Notes: generated from the letters alone by a model not told the origin. A stretch of DNA of 64,000 nt from JAXGYX01 sp040772065 (GCA_040772065.1 JAXGYX010000001.1:2170001-2234000); one strand, 5' to 3'; positions 33,749 to 43,328 are shown, counted from the stretch's first letter. Program-made: numbers and translations.

Positions 33749-35324
33749 TTCACTTCGCCAGTTAAAAGATACATCCTATCTTGAGTTGAAATCGAAATTG
33801 GCACAGCGTCCGGATGTCGGCATGGCCGAGGACGGCTCTTTTAAATTGACCGACCCATATTACGCGAAACAGACTCGGGTCGCTTTGCGCAATTGTGAGA
33901 TCATCGACCCGCTGAACATCGAAGAGGCGATCGCCACCGGCGCGTATATCGCTCTGGCGGATCTGCTGGAGAAGAACGTTCCCGGCGAGCAAATTGTCGA
34001 TGACATCACGCGTTCGGGTCTGCGTGGCCGCGGCGGCGCGGGCTTTTCGACCGGCCGCAAATGGGCCGAGGCGCTGAAACATGATGACGATCAGAAATAT
34101 ATCATCTGCAACGCCGACGAGGGCGATCCCGGCGCGTTCATGGATCGCAGCATTTTGGAATATGACCCGCATTGCATTCTCGAAGGCATGGCGATCGCCG
34201 GTTTGGCGATCGGTGCCAGCAAAGGCTTTATCTATGTGCGTGCCGAGTATCCCGTCGCGGTCAAGAACCTGAACGTGGCGATCAAGCAGGCTACGGAGCG
34301 CAACCTGTTGGGCGACAACATCCTGGGAACGGATTTTTCTTTCAGCATCGAGCTGAGGCTGGGAGCCGGAGCGTTTGTCTGCGGTGAGGCCACGGCGCTG
34401 ATTGAGTCGATCGAGGGAAAACGCGGTATGCCGCGCTATAAGAAATACCGTACAGCTCACAAGGGACTGTTCCAGAAACCGACAGTGCTCAACAACGTCG
34501 AGACGCTGGCCAATGTGCATATGATCATGCTGAACGGTGTGGACTGGTTCCGCAGCATCGGCACGGAGAAATCGACGGGCACGAAGGTGTTCTCGGTGGT
34601 TGGCAAGGTCGAACAGGCCGGTCTTGTGGAGGTGCCGATGGGCACTCCGCTGGATGAGATCATTTATGACATCTCAGGTGGACTGAAAGACAATAAAGCG
34701 CTTAAATCCGTGCAGACCGGTGGCCCGTCCGGCGGTTGCATTCCGGCCAATCTGGTGTCGGAGACTCATGTCGACTTTGAGTCACTCGAGGCGATCGGAT
34801 CGATCATGGGCTCAGGCGGCATGGTGGTCATGGATGAGGATGACTGCATGGTGGACATCGCCCGCTTCTTTATGGAATTTACCGTGGAGGAGTCTTGCGG
34901 CAAGTGCACTCCCTGCCGAATTGGCAACAAGCGTGTGTTGGAGATGTTGGAACGCTTCGTCACCGGCAAGGGCGAGCTCAAGGATATGAAATATTTGAAA
35001 GAGCTGTGCGAAGTCATTCGCGACACCTCTTTGTGCGGACTGGGTCAGGCCGCCTGCAATCCCGTGCTTTCCACGATGCATTATTTTGAGGATGAGTACT
35101 TGGCGCACGTCGTCGACCATCGCTGCCCGGCCGGTGTCTGTAAAGAACTGACGGCTTATGAAATTAGAGATAACTGTATCGGTTGCGGTTTGTGCAAAAT
35201 CAACTGCCCGGTGCAATGTATCACCGGTGAGCGGAAAGAAATGCACTCCATCAACCAGGATGAGTGCATCCGTTGCGGAGTATGTCATGAGAAATGCCCG
35301 GTTGGCGCTGTGGCTTTAGTCTAA
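33735..35324 (+). CDS. hydB: Hydrogenase subunit HydB (NuoF-like flavoprotein)
   Basis: This 529-residue subunit binds FMN, NAD(H) and several iron-sulfur clusters. RGRGGAGFSTGRKW and CNADEGDPGAFMDRS are the FMN/NADH site, ESCGKCTPCRIGNKR the NuoF-type [4Fe-4S] ligands, and the C-terminus carries two further [4Fe-4S] sets (CIGCGLCKINCPVQC and CIRCGVCHEKCPVGA). Many HydB proteins have an extra N-terminal thioredoxin-like [2Fe-2S] domain; here only about 60 residues precede VALRNCEIIDP and no second Cys set is present, so this is the short form. The start is the ATG at 33735 inside hydC. Confidence 0.94.
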   Translation: MLTYDSLRQLKDTSYLELKSKLAQRPDVGMAEDGSFKLTDPYYAKQTRVALRNCEIIDPLNIEEAIATGAYIALADLLEKNVPGEQIVDDITRSGLRGRGGAGFSTGRKWAEALKHDDDQKYIICNADEGDPGAFMDRSILEYDPHCILEGMAIAGLAIGASKGFIYVRAEYPVAVKNLNVAIKQATERNLLGDNILGTDFSFSIELRLGAGAFVCGEATALIESIEGKRGMPRYKKYRTAHKGLFQKPTVLNNVETLANVHMIMLNGVDWFRSIGTEKSTGTKVFSVVGKVEQAGLVEVPMGTPLDEIIYDISGGLKDNKALKSVQTGGPSGGCIPANLVSETHVDFESLEAIGSIMGSGGMVVMDEDDCMVDIARFFMEFTVEESCGKCTPCRIGNKRVLEMLERFVTGKGELKDMKYLKELCEVIRDTSLCGLGQAACNPVLSTMHYFEDEYLAHVVDHRCPAGVCKELTAYEIRDNCIGCGLCKINCPVQCITGERKEMHSINQDECIRCGVCHEKCPVGAVALV

Positions 35325-35339
35325 GAAAGGATTCGATTC

Positions 35340-37076
35340 ATGATTACATTTTATATCAACGATCGTGAAGTCACGGTACCCGAAGGCACGACGATCTTGG
35401 AGGCCGCCCGAGAGATCAATGTCTATATACCGACACTTTGCCACATGGATCTGCCTGCGATGAAGATCAGCAATCACAACGCTTCCTGCCGAGTTTGTAT
35501 GGTCGAACAAGAAGGTAAAGACAAGATGTTGACCGCTTGTTCGGTCGTGGCCTGGGACGGTCTGCGCGTTCGCACCGACACCCCGAAAGTCGTCAAGACC
35601 CGTAAGATGATGATCGAGCTGCTGCTGTCCGATCACCCCACCGATTGTCTGATCTGTTTCAAAAACGGCAACTGCGAACTGCAGACACTGGCGGCGGACA
35701 ACCACATTCGTGAGATCCCCTATCCGGGCGCGCACAATGTTTGCGAGATCGACAACAGCTCGCTGTCCATCGTTCGCGACATGAACAAATGCGTGCTTTG
35801 CAAACGCTGCGAAATGGTCTGCAACGATGTCCAGACGGTCGGCGCCCTGACGACAAAGGGGCGTGGATTTGAGACCGTGGTCAGCACCTTATTTGACCTT
35901 CCCATGATGGAGACCACCTGTACTTTCTGTGGTCAGTGTGTCGCAGTCTGCCCGACCGGCGCGCTGCGCACGGTAAACAACAACGCGAAGATTTGGGACG
36001 TGCTGGCGGACAAGAGCAAGACCGTCGTCGTTCAGACTGCGCCGGCTGTGCGCGTCGCGCTGGGTGAAGCGTTTGGCATGGATCCGGGCACCGACGTGAC
36101 CGGTAAGATGGTCACCGCGCTCCGCTCACTGGGCTTTGACTATGTGTATGACACCAACTTCGCCGCGGACGTGACGATTGTCGAAGAGGCGTCGGAGTTT
36201 GTCCACCGTTTCAAAGAGGGTGGCGTGCTGCCGATTCTGACCAGTTGCTGCCCAAGCTGGATTAAATTTATCGAGCATAACTTCGGCGACATGTTGGACA
36301 TTCCTTCCAGCTGCAAGTCTCCGCACGAAATGTTTGGCTCGCTGGCGAAGACCTATTTGGCGCAAAAACTGAACCTGGATCCCGACGACATCGTTGTGGT
36401 TTCCGTCATGCCCTGCCTGGCGAAGAAGTTTGAGTCTGCGCGTCCTGAACTGATGCACGAGGGACGAAGTGATGTGGACATTGTCATCACGACGCGTGAG
36501 TTGAGCTATCTGATCAAAGAGACATCTGTTGATTTCACTTCGCTCGAAGAATCTGACTTTGATGACTTCATGGGCGAGTCCACCGGCGCCGGCGATATCT
36601 TCGGCAGCTCCGGCGGCGTTCTCGAGGCCACCTTGCGCACAGCTTATGAGCTGTTGACCGGGGACACTTTGGAAAAAGTGGATTTCAAGGCCTTGCGCGG
36701 CCTTTCCGGAATCAAAGAGGCGGTAGTCGATATCAACGGCACCGAAGTTCGTGTGGCCTCGGCCAGCGGTCTGGGCAACGCGCGCAAATTGTTGGATACC
36801 GTCCGCGCGGGTGAGAAGCAATATCACGCGATCGAGATCATGGCCTGCCCGGGTGGCTGCATCGATGGTGGCGGTCAGCCGTTTATCCACGGTGATACCG
36901 AAATACTCGAGAAACGCATGAATACGATTTATGAGATTGACAAAAACAAACCGGTTCGACAATCTCACAAAAACCCGAGCGTGCAGAAACTATATGATGA
37001 TTTCCTGGGTGAGCCTTATGGCGAGAAAGCGAAACAGCTTCTGCATACAGAGTTTACCTTCCGCGATAAGGCGTAA
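35340..37076 (+). CDS. hydA: [FeFe] hydrogenase catalytic subunit HydA
   Basis: This 578-residue enzyme reduces protons to H2 or oxidises H2. In order it holds an N-terminal [2Fe-2S] domain (Cys34, 50, 53, 67), the His-Cys3 cluster (His99, Cys103, 106, 112 in HPTDCLICFKNGNCELQ), two [4Fe-4S] sets (CVLCKRCEMVC at 151-161 and CTFCGQCVAVCP at 194-205), and the H-cluster domain with TSCCPSW (301-307), MPCLAKKFE (357-365) and MACPGGCIDGGGQP near residue 500. The small-subunit motif is at the C-terminus (VQKLYDDFLGEPYGEKAKQL). All H-cluster ligands are intact. No maturation genes (hydE, hydF, hydG) lie in the window. Confidence 0.97.
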   Translation: MITFYINDREVTVPEGTTILEAAREINVYIPTLCHMDLPAMKISNHNASCRVCMVEQEGKDKMLTACSVVAWDGLRVRTDTPKVVKTRKMMIELLLSDHPTDCLICFKNGNCELQTLAADNHIREIPYPGAHNVCEIDNSSLSIVRDMNKCVLCKRCEMVCNDVQTVGALTTKGRGFETVVSTLFDLPMMETTCTFCGQCVAVCPTGALRTVNNNAKIWDVLADKSKTVVVQTAPAVRVALGEAFGMDPGTDVTGKMVTALRSLGFDYVYDTNFAADVTIVEEASEFVHRFKEGGVLPILTSCCPSWIKFIEHNFGDMLDIPSSCKSPHEMFGSLAKTYLAQKLNLDPDDIVVVSVMPCLAKKFESARPELMHEGRSDVDIVITTRELSYLIKETSVDFTSLEESDFDDFMGESTGAGDIFGSSGGVLEATLRTAYELLTGDTLEKVDFKALRGLSGIKEAVVDINGTEVRVASASGLGNARKLLDTVRAGEKQYHAIEIMACPGGCIDGGGQPFIHGDTEILEKRMNTIYEIDKNKPVRQSHKNPSVQKLYDDFLGEPYGEKAKQLLHTEFTFRDKA

Positions 37077-37136
37077 TATCTTGCGACTGAGTGGCTGAAG
37101 TGATAAAATAATCGCATATATAAGGAGGTAATCGTA

Positions 37137-37307
37137 ATGGCTTATGTAATTTCTGAATCTTGTATTTCTTGTGGCGCTTGTGAGAGCGAATGCCCGACCA
37201 ACGCTATATCCGCCGGTGATTCTCAGTATGAGATCGACGCGAACACCTGCATTGACTGCGGCGCTTGTGAAGCGGTATGCCCGGTTGGAGCGATTTCCGC
37301 TGGATAA
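37137..37307 (+). CDS. 2[4Fe-4S] ferredoxin
   Basis: The 56-residue protein is a clostridial-type ferredoxin: CISCGACESECP and CIDCGACEAVCP give eight cluster-ligand cysteines in the classical CxxCxxCxxxCP pattern. The ribosome site AAGGAGG is 8 bp before the ATG. It follows hydA by 60 bp and is the natural electron carrier for the hydrogenase next to it. Confidence 0.95.
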   Translation: MAYVISESCISCGACESECPTNAISAGDSQYEIDANTCIDCGACEAVCPVGAISAG

Positions 37308-37393
37308 TGCCGGCAGGGGAACGACACACAAGTCGCGAGCCTTTTTGATCGACGGATTTCCGCTGATTATAAACGGCGAGGCTTGAATGAATC

Positions 37394-37420
37394 AAAGGGG
37401 TGCTGCGGCACCCCTTTTTC
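37394..37420 (+). terminator. Terminator after hydrogenase/ferredoxin genes
   Basis: AAAGGGGTGC at 37394-37403 pairs with GCACCCC plus the following T residues at 37408-37419 around a short loop, and the run ends in TTTTT. Strong Rho-independent structure. Confidence 0.85.
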
Positions 37421-37505
37421 ATGTACGACGGGCATGCCGCGATCGGTCGCCATGGCCGGACGATCTTTGGCACGGACGATAGAGTGTGGAATGTTGGGCC
37501 AGCGA

Positions 37506-37541
37506 GCGATTTTTGACAAATGAGCGGTTTTTGACAAATGA
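37506..37541 (+). repeat. Tandem 18-bp repeat with TTGACA
   Basis: Two adjacent copies differ at one position: GCGATTTTTGACAAATGA at 37506-37523 and GCGGTTTTTGACAAATGA at 37524-37541. Each holds a consensus -35 box. It lies just before trmN6. In frame it would encode SERFLTNERFLTNERLF as an extension of TrmN6, which I regard as less likely. Confidence 0.7.
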
Positions 37542-37551
37542 GAGACTTTTT

Positions 37552-38451
37552 ATGACCGACCGGGATAGAGACAAGCGAGTGGTCCGGATGTTTGATGATG
37601 AAACCTTGGAGGATCTTCAACGAAAGGGACTGCGTCTGCTACAGAAGAAAGATGGTTTTCGTTTTGGCGAAGACGCGGTTTTGCTCGCGCATTTCGCGGC
37701 CCGGCGCTGGAACGAAGTGACCCACTCGTCATCTCGTTTTGTCGAGTTGGGCAGCCACAGCGGAATTGTCTCGATCCTGCTGACGGCTTTGATTGAAGAC
37801 AGCGAAGGATTCGGCATCGAACTGATTCAGCGACAAGTTGAACTGATGCGCCGCAATATTTCGCTCAATCGCCTGAACGGTCGACTTGCGGCCATTCAAG
37901 GGGATATCCGAGCGCTGTCAAATGACGTCGGCCAACTGCCGACGAAGATTGGCGCCGGCACGCTTGACTTTGTGGTCTGCAATCCACCCTATGGTGTTCC
38001 GGGACGGGGCGTGTCCCGCAACATAGAAACTGAGTTTGACTTCGAGAACCAAGTCGCGCGTGAAGAGGTCGTCTGCGATTTTGATGATATCTGCCGTTTG
38101 GCCGCGAAACTGCTGCGTGCCAAAGGGAAGTTTTATTTTTGCCATCGGCCCGAGCGTTTTCCTGAACTGATTCAGTCGCTGCTGCGCTTTCAACTGATGC
38201 CGGTTGAACTGATGCTGATCGCCCCGCGACAGATTGAGTCACCAACGTTGGTGCTGTCCACCGCGATACGTCTGGGCAATCCGGGCGGATTTCGCTTTTT
38301 GAAACCACTGGTTGTGCGCGATGAACGATCGAGCTACACCCCGGAAATGCTTGCGTTTGTGGGTGGTGGCGATCCTTACCGTCCGTCCGCTGAGGATGTT
38401 GAGGTTCAGCGGGTGAGCCGCGCGCGTGACGACTGCGAAGAATTTAGATAA
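37552..38451 (+). CDS. tRNA1(Val) A37 N6-methyltransferase-like (TrmN6/YabB)
   Basis: This SAM-dependent methyltransferase of about 299 residues has the TrmN6/YfiC layout. LQKKDGFRFGEDAVLLAHFA at the start, FVELGSHSGIVSILL (motif I) and DFVVCNPPYGVPG (motif IV, NPPY, adenine-N6 type) are clear. The product is probably m6A37 in tRNA or a related adenine methylation. In Bacillota it is commonly followed by rsmI, as here (11 bp gap). The start is the ATG at 37552; upstream in-frame codons lie in the tandem repeat. Confidence 0.88.
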   Translation: MTDRDRDKRVVRMFDDETLEDLQRKGLRLLQKKDGFRFGEDAVLLAHFAARRWNEVTHSSSRFVELGSHSGIVSILLTALIEDSEGFGIELIQRQVELMRRNISLNRLNGRLAAIQGDIRALSNDVGQLPTKIGAGTLDFVVCNPPYGVPGRGVSRNIETEFDFENQVAREEVVCDFDDICRLAAKLLRAKGKFYFCHRPERFPELIQSLLRFQLMPVELMLIAPRQIESPTLVLSTAIRLGNPGGFRFLKPLVVRDERSSYTPEMLAFVGGGDPYRPSAEDVEVQRVSRARDDCEEFR

Positions 38452-38462
38452 GAAGAGAAACG

Positions 38463-39578
38463 ATGTCCGAAGATACGGAAGCGATGAATATAAATAAGAT
38501 TCCGGACTCCTTTGATGTCGACCGAGAGGTCGGGGGCCCGGACGAAACGATGGAAGAGATGATGCCGGGCGAGGCCACACGGTTTGAAGCGGTTCCCGCG
38601 ACGCTGTATGTGGTCGGCACCCCGATCGGTAACCTGGGTGATTTTTCACCTAGGGCGCGCGCTGTCTGCGCCGCCGTCGATCTGATCGCCGCCGAAGACA
38701 CCCGGGTCAGCGGCCGCATGCTTCGCAAATTTGGCATTTACACACCGTTGATTAGTTTTCATGAGCACAACACACGCGAACGTGTCGCCGAGCTGCTGCC
38801 TCGAATCCGTGGCGGCCTCTCGCTCGCCCTGGTGTCGGATGCCGGTATGCCCTGCGTGTCCGATCCGGGTGTTGAGTTGGTGCGCGCCTGCAGAGACGCC
38901 GATCTGAGCGTGGAAGTGATCCCGGGTCCGACCGCGCTGATCACTGCGCTGGCCGGCTCGGGCCTGAACAGTGACCGATTCTATTTTGAAGGCTTTTTGC
39001 CGGCAAGAGGAAAAGACCGTGCCGAACGTCTGGCGCTGCTTTCCGGACGGTCGGACACCTTCATTCTTTATGAGGCCCCTCATCGCCTGGTCAAAACTTT
39101 GGATGATCTGATCGCGGCCGGCCTGGGTGAACGTACCGTCGCCGTCGCCCGGGAGCTGACGAAACGATATGAGGAATATCGAATCTGCACGATCGCCGGT
39201 GCGGCGGAGCATTACCGCGACAACACGCCGCGGGGTGAGTTTGTGTTGGTGATAGAGGATGAGAGCCATAGGTCCGGCGGTGAGGCCGGACGGTCGGACG
39301 TCAAAGATTTGAGCCGCACGTGTTACCGAGAGGATGCTCCGGGCGCCGGATTGTCGCCGTGTCAGCCGAGTGAATCGGACCGGCGAAACAACGATATCGA
39401 ACTAGGTGGCCGGATCATGTTTTGGTTGACTCAGGGTCATTCAGTTAAGGATATTGTCTCTCGGATCATGGAGGACGAAAACAAAACAAGCACCTTCAAA
39501 AATCTTTCTTTGACGCGTAACAACTTGTACAATTTAATTCAGGAAATGAAACGCTGGCTACAAGGAGAATTACATTGA
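38463..39578 (+). CDS. rsmI: 16S rRNA C1402 2'-O-methyltransferase RsmI
   Basis: RsmI methylates the ribose of C1402 in 16S rRNA. TLYVVGTPIGNLGDFSPRAR, AAEDTRVSGRMLRKFGIYTP, LVSDAGMPCVSDPGVELV, VIPGPTALITALAGSGL and FYFEGFLPARGKDRAERLA are the family landmarks. At 371 residues it is longer than the usual about 280: there is an acidic N-terminal extension of about 45 residues and a C-terminal tail of about 100 residues with a helical end (FKNLSLTRNNLYNLIQEMKR). The next gene starts with TTG inside its stop region. Confidence 0.92.
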   Translation: MSEDTEAMNINKIPDSFDVDREVGGPDETMEEMMPGEATRFEAVPATLYVVGTPIGNLGDFSPRARAVCAAVDLIAAEDTRVSGRMLRKFGIYTPLISFHEHNTRERVAELLPRIRGGLSLALVSDAGMPCVSDPGVELVRACRDADLSVEVIPGPTALITALAGSGLNSDRFYFEGFLPARGKDRAERLALLSGRSDTFILYEAPHRLVKTLDDLIAAGLGERTVAVARELTKRYEEYRICTIAGAAEHYRDNTPRGEFVLVIEDESHRSGGEAGRSDVKDLSRTCYREDAPGAGLSPCQPSESDRRNNDIELGGRIMFWLTQGHSVKDIVSRIMEDENKTSTFKNLSLTRNNLYNLIQEMKRWLQGELH

Positions 39579-42500
39579 AGCCCCAATTTGATGTTGATGA
39601 TATAGCACAACCGACGCCCCCACCCGAGTCTACGACAAATACGAAACAGACTGATATGGCGGACTCAACGACACCCACTCGAATCAGTGACCCGAATCCG
39701 ACAGCCAAATCGGCTGAACGGACAGCCTTACCGGCTCCCCAGCCTGAGCCGGGGTCCAAACCGGAGCCCGAATCAGATCCAAGTCGGGGAGCAGACGAGC
39801 GACCGTTTCAATTGAAAATGCCACGCCGTTTTAAGCGCAGTTCGTCCATCGAGCAACCGCGCAGGCGCAGAAAGCGCGCCTACCTAAGTGGCCGCAAAGT
39901 TATTTTGTGGTCATTCTTGCTCCCTTTTTTGATATTGGCCCTGGTCTACGCGGCGCATCAATTCTATCCGATCGGCAACCGCACCCCGCTGACCATTGAT
40001 TTGTACCATCAATACGCGCCCTTTTTGGTCGAGCTCCGGGATAAATTGCTGACGGGGCAGAGCCTGCTTTACTCTTGGGATGGAGGGCTGGGGAACAACT
40101 TTTACGCCCTGCTCGCCTACTATCTTTCGTCGCCTCTGAACGCGCTGCTGGTTTTCTTTCCGCCTGCCTGGGTCACGGAAGCGGTCACGACGCTGACCTT
40201 GCTGAAGATCGGCGCGTCCGGCGCGACCTTCGCATATATGTTACGCGAGGCGTTCAGCCCCTGGGGGCAACGAACAATCTCCGCCGTTCGCCCGATGCTC
40301 ACCCGCAAAGCTTCGCAGACGGCCACCGACTGGGCGGTCGTGCTCTGCTCGACTTTTTTCGCGCTGTCCGGATTCATGCTGACTTATTCCTGGGACATCA
40401 TGTGGCTGGACGCGATCGCGCTGATGCCACTGGTCATCCTGGGTCTGCACCGCATGGTGCGCGACGGCAAATTCTTGCTATACACGTTGGCGCTGGCGGG
40501 CTCCCTGATCTGTAACTACTACATCGCTCTGTTTGTCTGCATTTTCACCGCGCTCTATTTCCCTGTATGCTATTTCAGCATGAGCCCTTACCTGCGCGAG
40601 GCCGAACGAAATCCGCTTCTCCATTTTTTCAAGACTTTCGGAAAATTCGCCGGCACTTCTTTGTTGGGCGCCGGTATCAGCGCGTTCATCACGCTGCCGA
40701 CCTATCTGTCGTTGCAGTTGACCTCGGCCAGCACCGATCAGCTGCCCCAACAGTTTCTCATGCGCTTTAGCCTGTTTGAATTCATGGGCCGGCATATGAT
40801 CAACATGCCCCCCTCGATTCGTGACGGCCTGCCGAATGTTTTCACCGGCGTGCTCACCTTCATGCTGATTCCGCTTTACATCTTCGCCAAGCATATTAGG
40901 GTGCGCGAAAAAGCCCTTCATCTTGGCCTGTTGTTTTTCTTGTTTTTAAGCTTCAACTCCAATGTGTTGGATTTTTTGTGGCATGGCATGCACTATCCAA
41001 ACCAGCTGCCCTACCGTTATTCATTCGTTTACAGCTTCCTCGTGCTGATCATGTGTTATCGAGTGCTGTCCCAACTGCGCTCGTTTTCCGCCCGCACAAT
41101 AGCGCTGGCCGGAGGCGGTGGAATACTCTACGCGATTTTGGCCGAGGTCGTGCTGCCGGATCAGGTCGATCATGAATCGTCCTACCTGACTCTGGCCTTT
41201 TTGTTGATTTATTTGACGATTTTGATTTTATACAAGACCCGCCATTACCTGCTGCGCAAAACAGCTTTGATTCTCGCGGTGGTGTGCGTCGTGGAATTGG
41301 TTTTGAACACGGCGGTCACGATTTACACAATTGACAAAAATGAGCATTACACCGATCGGTCCGGCTTCAACGACGACATTCCGGCGGTGCGTTCGCTGGT
41401 GTCGGAACAAGAGCGGGAGGATCCGTCGTTTTGGCGAATGGAGATCGTTCAACAAAAAACGACCAACAGCCCGTCGCTCTATGGCTATCGCGGGTTTACC
41501 ATCTTCTCTTCGACAAGCTATGAGCACACCGCCCGTATGATGCGCTCGCTGGGCTATCATGGCAACAACATCAATAGTTATTTGTATACATCATCCACCG
41601 CGTTTCTGGACGCGATGTTCGGCATAAAATACATTCTGAACAAAGACCGGGAAATGAATGATCCGAGGCTGGAGTTCGTCAGGGAATCCGAGGCGGGCTA
41701 CCTGTATCGCAACGTTGATGCGCTGTCGATCGGGTTCATGGCGCCCAACGGAATCAAAAGCTGGAACACGGAGGACAGAGATCCGTTCCGCAACCAGGAG
41801 GCGTTTTTGCGCGCCGCCGGACTTGACGCCAATCTATACACTCCGTTGGATCTGATCCCGGATTTCGCCAAGTCGACAAACGCCCAACCGGTCACCGGCT
41901 CCAAGGACATCGGTTTCACCGTCTCGCGCTCCAACACGAATGATTCCATGACGTTTGAGTTCATCGTCGAGGCTCAAGCCGAACAGCACTATACGTTGTA
42001 TTTTGATCCGGATGGCAAATCGTCGGTCGAGGTCATTGTCAACGAGCAGGTCGGGGCGGACGGCGTGAACACCAATGAATATCAGAAGGTCACCTCGATC
42101 AATGAACAGGAAATGGTCGAGCTGGGCTATCGCGAAGAGGGTGACAAAGTGCGTGTGATCGTCACGGTTCCTGAGGACGGCGCCAATCATGTCCGCTATT
42201 GGGGCGCTTCGACGAACGAAGCCGTCTATGAACAAGCGGTGGCCTCGTTGAAGAAGAACCAACTGGACGTTCAATCATTTCGAGGCGATAGAATTAGAGG
42301 AGAGATCACCGCCGAAAGGTCCGGTGTGCTGTTCTTTTCCATTCCATTTGACCCCTCCTGGACTTTGAAGGTCGATGGCCGGCCGGTTGAGCTGTTCGCG
42401 GTCGGAGGCGGGCTGATGGGGGCGGAGGTCGGCGCCGGCACCCACTCGGTGGACATGAAATTTCGTCCTCCGGCATTGGCGAAAGGAATGATTTTGAGTA

Positions 42501-42697
42501 TCTTCAGCATCTTAGTTTTGCTCGCCCTGCTATCTTTTTCAAAGATGAGGAAGCGTGAGCGGGCGGGCAAAGGCGAAGCCGGTTCGTTTTTGTTTGAGCG
42601 ACTGGATCAGGATGAGAGGGATGGCGGCTTATATGGAATTAATTCCTTGTCAGGGGTTGCCGAAAAACGACCGGACAATTCGGATGAAGCGAAATAA
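39575..42697 (+). CDS. YfhO family membrane protein
   Basis: This 1,040-residue polytopic protein matches the YfhO family, which in Gram-positive bacteria is linked to glycosylation of lipoteichoic acid or other cell-surface polymers. The first about 105 residues are cytoplasmic and Pro/Glu-rich. Some twelve membrane helices follow (VILWSFLLPFLILALVYAAH, FTGVLTFMLIPLYIFA, LTLAFLLIYLTILILY). The large region 590-960 is extracellular, with YRGFTIFSSTSYEHT typical of the family, and one last helix (MILSIFSILVLLALLSF) precedes a charged tail. The start is TTG at 39575 with AAGGAG 7 bp upstream. It overlaps rsmI by 4 bp. Confidence 0.88.
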   Translation: MKPQFDVDDIAQPTPPPESTTNTKQTDMADSTTPTRISDPNPTAKSAERTALPAPQPEPGSKPEPESDPSRGADERPFQLKMPRRFKRSSSIEQPRRRRKRAYLSGRKVILWSFLLPFLILALVYAAHQFYPIGNRTPLTIDLYHQYAPFLVELRDKLLTGQSLLYSWDGGLGNNFYALLAYYLSSPLNALLVFFPPAWVTEAVTTLTLLKIGASGATFAYMLREAFSPWGQRTISAVRPMLTRKASQTATDWAVVLCSTFFALSGFMLTYSWDIMWLDAIALMPLVILGLHRMVRDGKFLLYTLALAGSLICNYYIALFVCIFTALYFPVCYFSMSPYLREAERNPLLHFFKTFGKFAGTSLLGAGISAFITLPTYLSLQLTSASTDQLPQQFLMRFSLFEFMGRHMINMPPSIRDGLPNVFTGVLTFMLIPLYIFAKHIRVREKALHLGLLFFLFLSFNSNVLDFLWHGMHYPNQLPYRYSFVYSFLVLIMCYRVLSQLRSFSARTIALAGGGGILYAILAEVVLPDQVDHESSYLTLAFLLIYLTILILYKTRHYLLRKTALILAVVCVVELVLNTAVTIYTIDKNEHYTDRSGFNDDIPAVRSLVSEQEREDPSFWRMEIVQQKTTNSPSLYGYRGFTIFSSTSYEHTARMMRSLGYHGNNINSYLYTSSTAFLDAMFGIKYILNKDREMNDPRLEFVRESEAGYLYRNVDALSIGFMAPNGIKSWNTEDRDPFRNQEAFLRAAGLDANLYTPLDLIPDFAKSTNAQPVTGSKDIGFTVSRSNTNDSMTFEFIVEAQAEQHYTLYFDPDGKSSVEVIVNEQVGADGVNTNEYQKVTSINEQEMVELGYREEGDKVRVIVTVPEDGANHVRYWGASTNEAVYEQAVASLKKNQLDVQSFRGDRIRGEITAERSGVLFFSIPFDPSWTLKVDGRPVELFAVGGGLMGAEVGAGTHSVDMKFRPPALAKGMILSIFSILVLLALLSFSKMRKRERAGKGEAGSFLFERLDQDERDGGLYGINSLSGVAEKRPDNSDEAK

Positions 42698-42782
42698 TGT
42701 GAAGTTGGGATATCGAAAAATCGAGAAAAACACAGAAAAATGGAGAAAATTAGCAAAAACTTGAAATATTTTAAAATAGTGC

Positions 42783-42811
42783 TTGACAGCGCTGATCTCC
42801 ATCAATAAAAT
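42783..42811 (+). promoter_or_regulatory. rplM-rpsI promoter
   Basis: Consensus -35 TTGACA at 42783-42788 and -10 TAAAAT at 42806-42811 are separated by 17 bp. Confidence 0.85.
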
Positions 42812-42827
42812 GAACAAGCAAATTATG

Positions 42828-42847
42828 ACCGATCCGTGTGGACCGGT
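42828..42847 (+). promoter_or_regulatory. L13 leader hairpin
   Basis: ACCG and TCC at 42828-42835 pair with GGA and CGGT at 42840-42847 around GTGT. The position, between the promoter and the rplM ribosome site, fits the autoregulatory L13 leader described for Bacillota. Binding by L13 is inferred. Confidence 0.5.
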
Positions 42848-42874
42848 GATCGAATTAATGGAGGAACAGTTTAA

Positions 42875-43303
42875 ATGAGTACATATGTGGTTAAAGCCGC
42901 TGATATTCAAAGAAAATGGTACGTCGTCGACGCCGAAGGGAAAACTCTCGGCCGCATGGCTTCCGCCATCGCGACGGTCCTGATGGGGAAAAACAAGCCT
43001 CAATACACACCGTCCGCTGATTGTGGCGATTATGTGATCGTCGTCAACGCTGAGAAGATCCATCTGACCGGCGACAAGCTCGCGCAGAAGCATTATGTCT
43101 ACAACACCGGCTATCCGGGAGGCCTGCGTCGCGTCAACTACGCGACCATGTTGCAAAAGAAACCTGAGCAGGTCATTGAGCTGGCGGTCAAGGGCATGTT
43201 GCCAAAGAACAAACTCGCCCGCCAGATGATTAAGAAGCTTAAAGTGTACGCCGGCCCCGAGCACAATCACAGCGCTCAGCGTCCTGAGACACTGGATATT
43301 TAA
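42875..43303 (+). CDS. rplM: 50S ribosomal protein L13
   Basis: The 142-residue protein has the L13 landmarks: RKWYVVDAEGKTLGRMASAI, YTPSADCGDYVIVVNAEKIH, GDKLAQKHYVYNTGYPGG and AVKGMLPKNKLARQM. GGAGG lies upstream of the ATG. rpsI follows 25 bp later, the universal pairing. Confidence 0.98.
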   Translation: MSTYVVKAADIQRKWYVVDAEGKTLGRMASAIATVLMGKNKPQYTPSADCGDYVIVVNAEKIHLTGDKLAQKHYVYNTGYPGGLRRVNYATMLQKKPEQVIELAVKGMLPKNKLARQMIKKLKVYAGPEHNHSAQRPETLDI

Positions 43304-43328
43304 TTGAGAAAAAGGAGTCGCGAATTCA

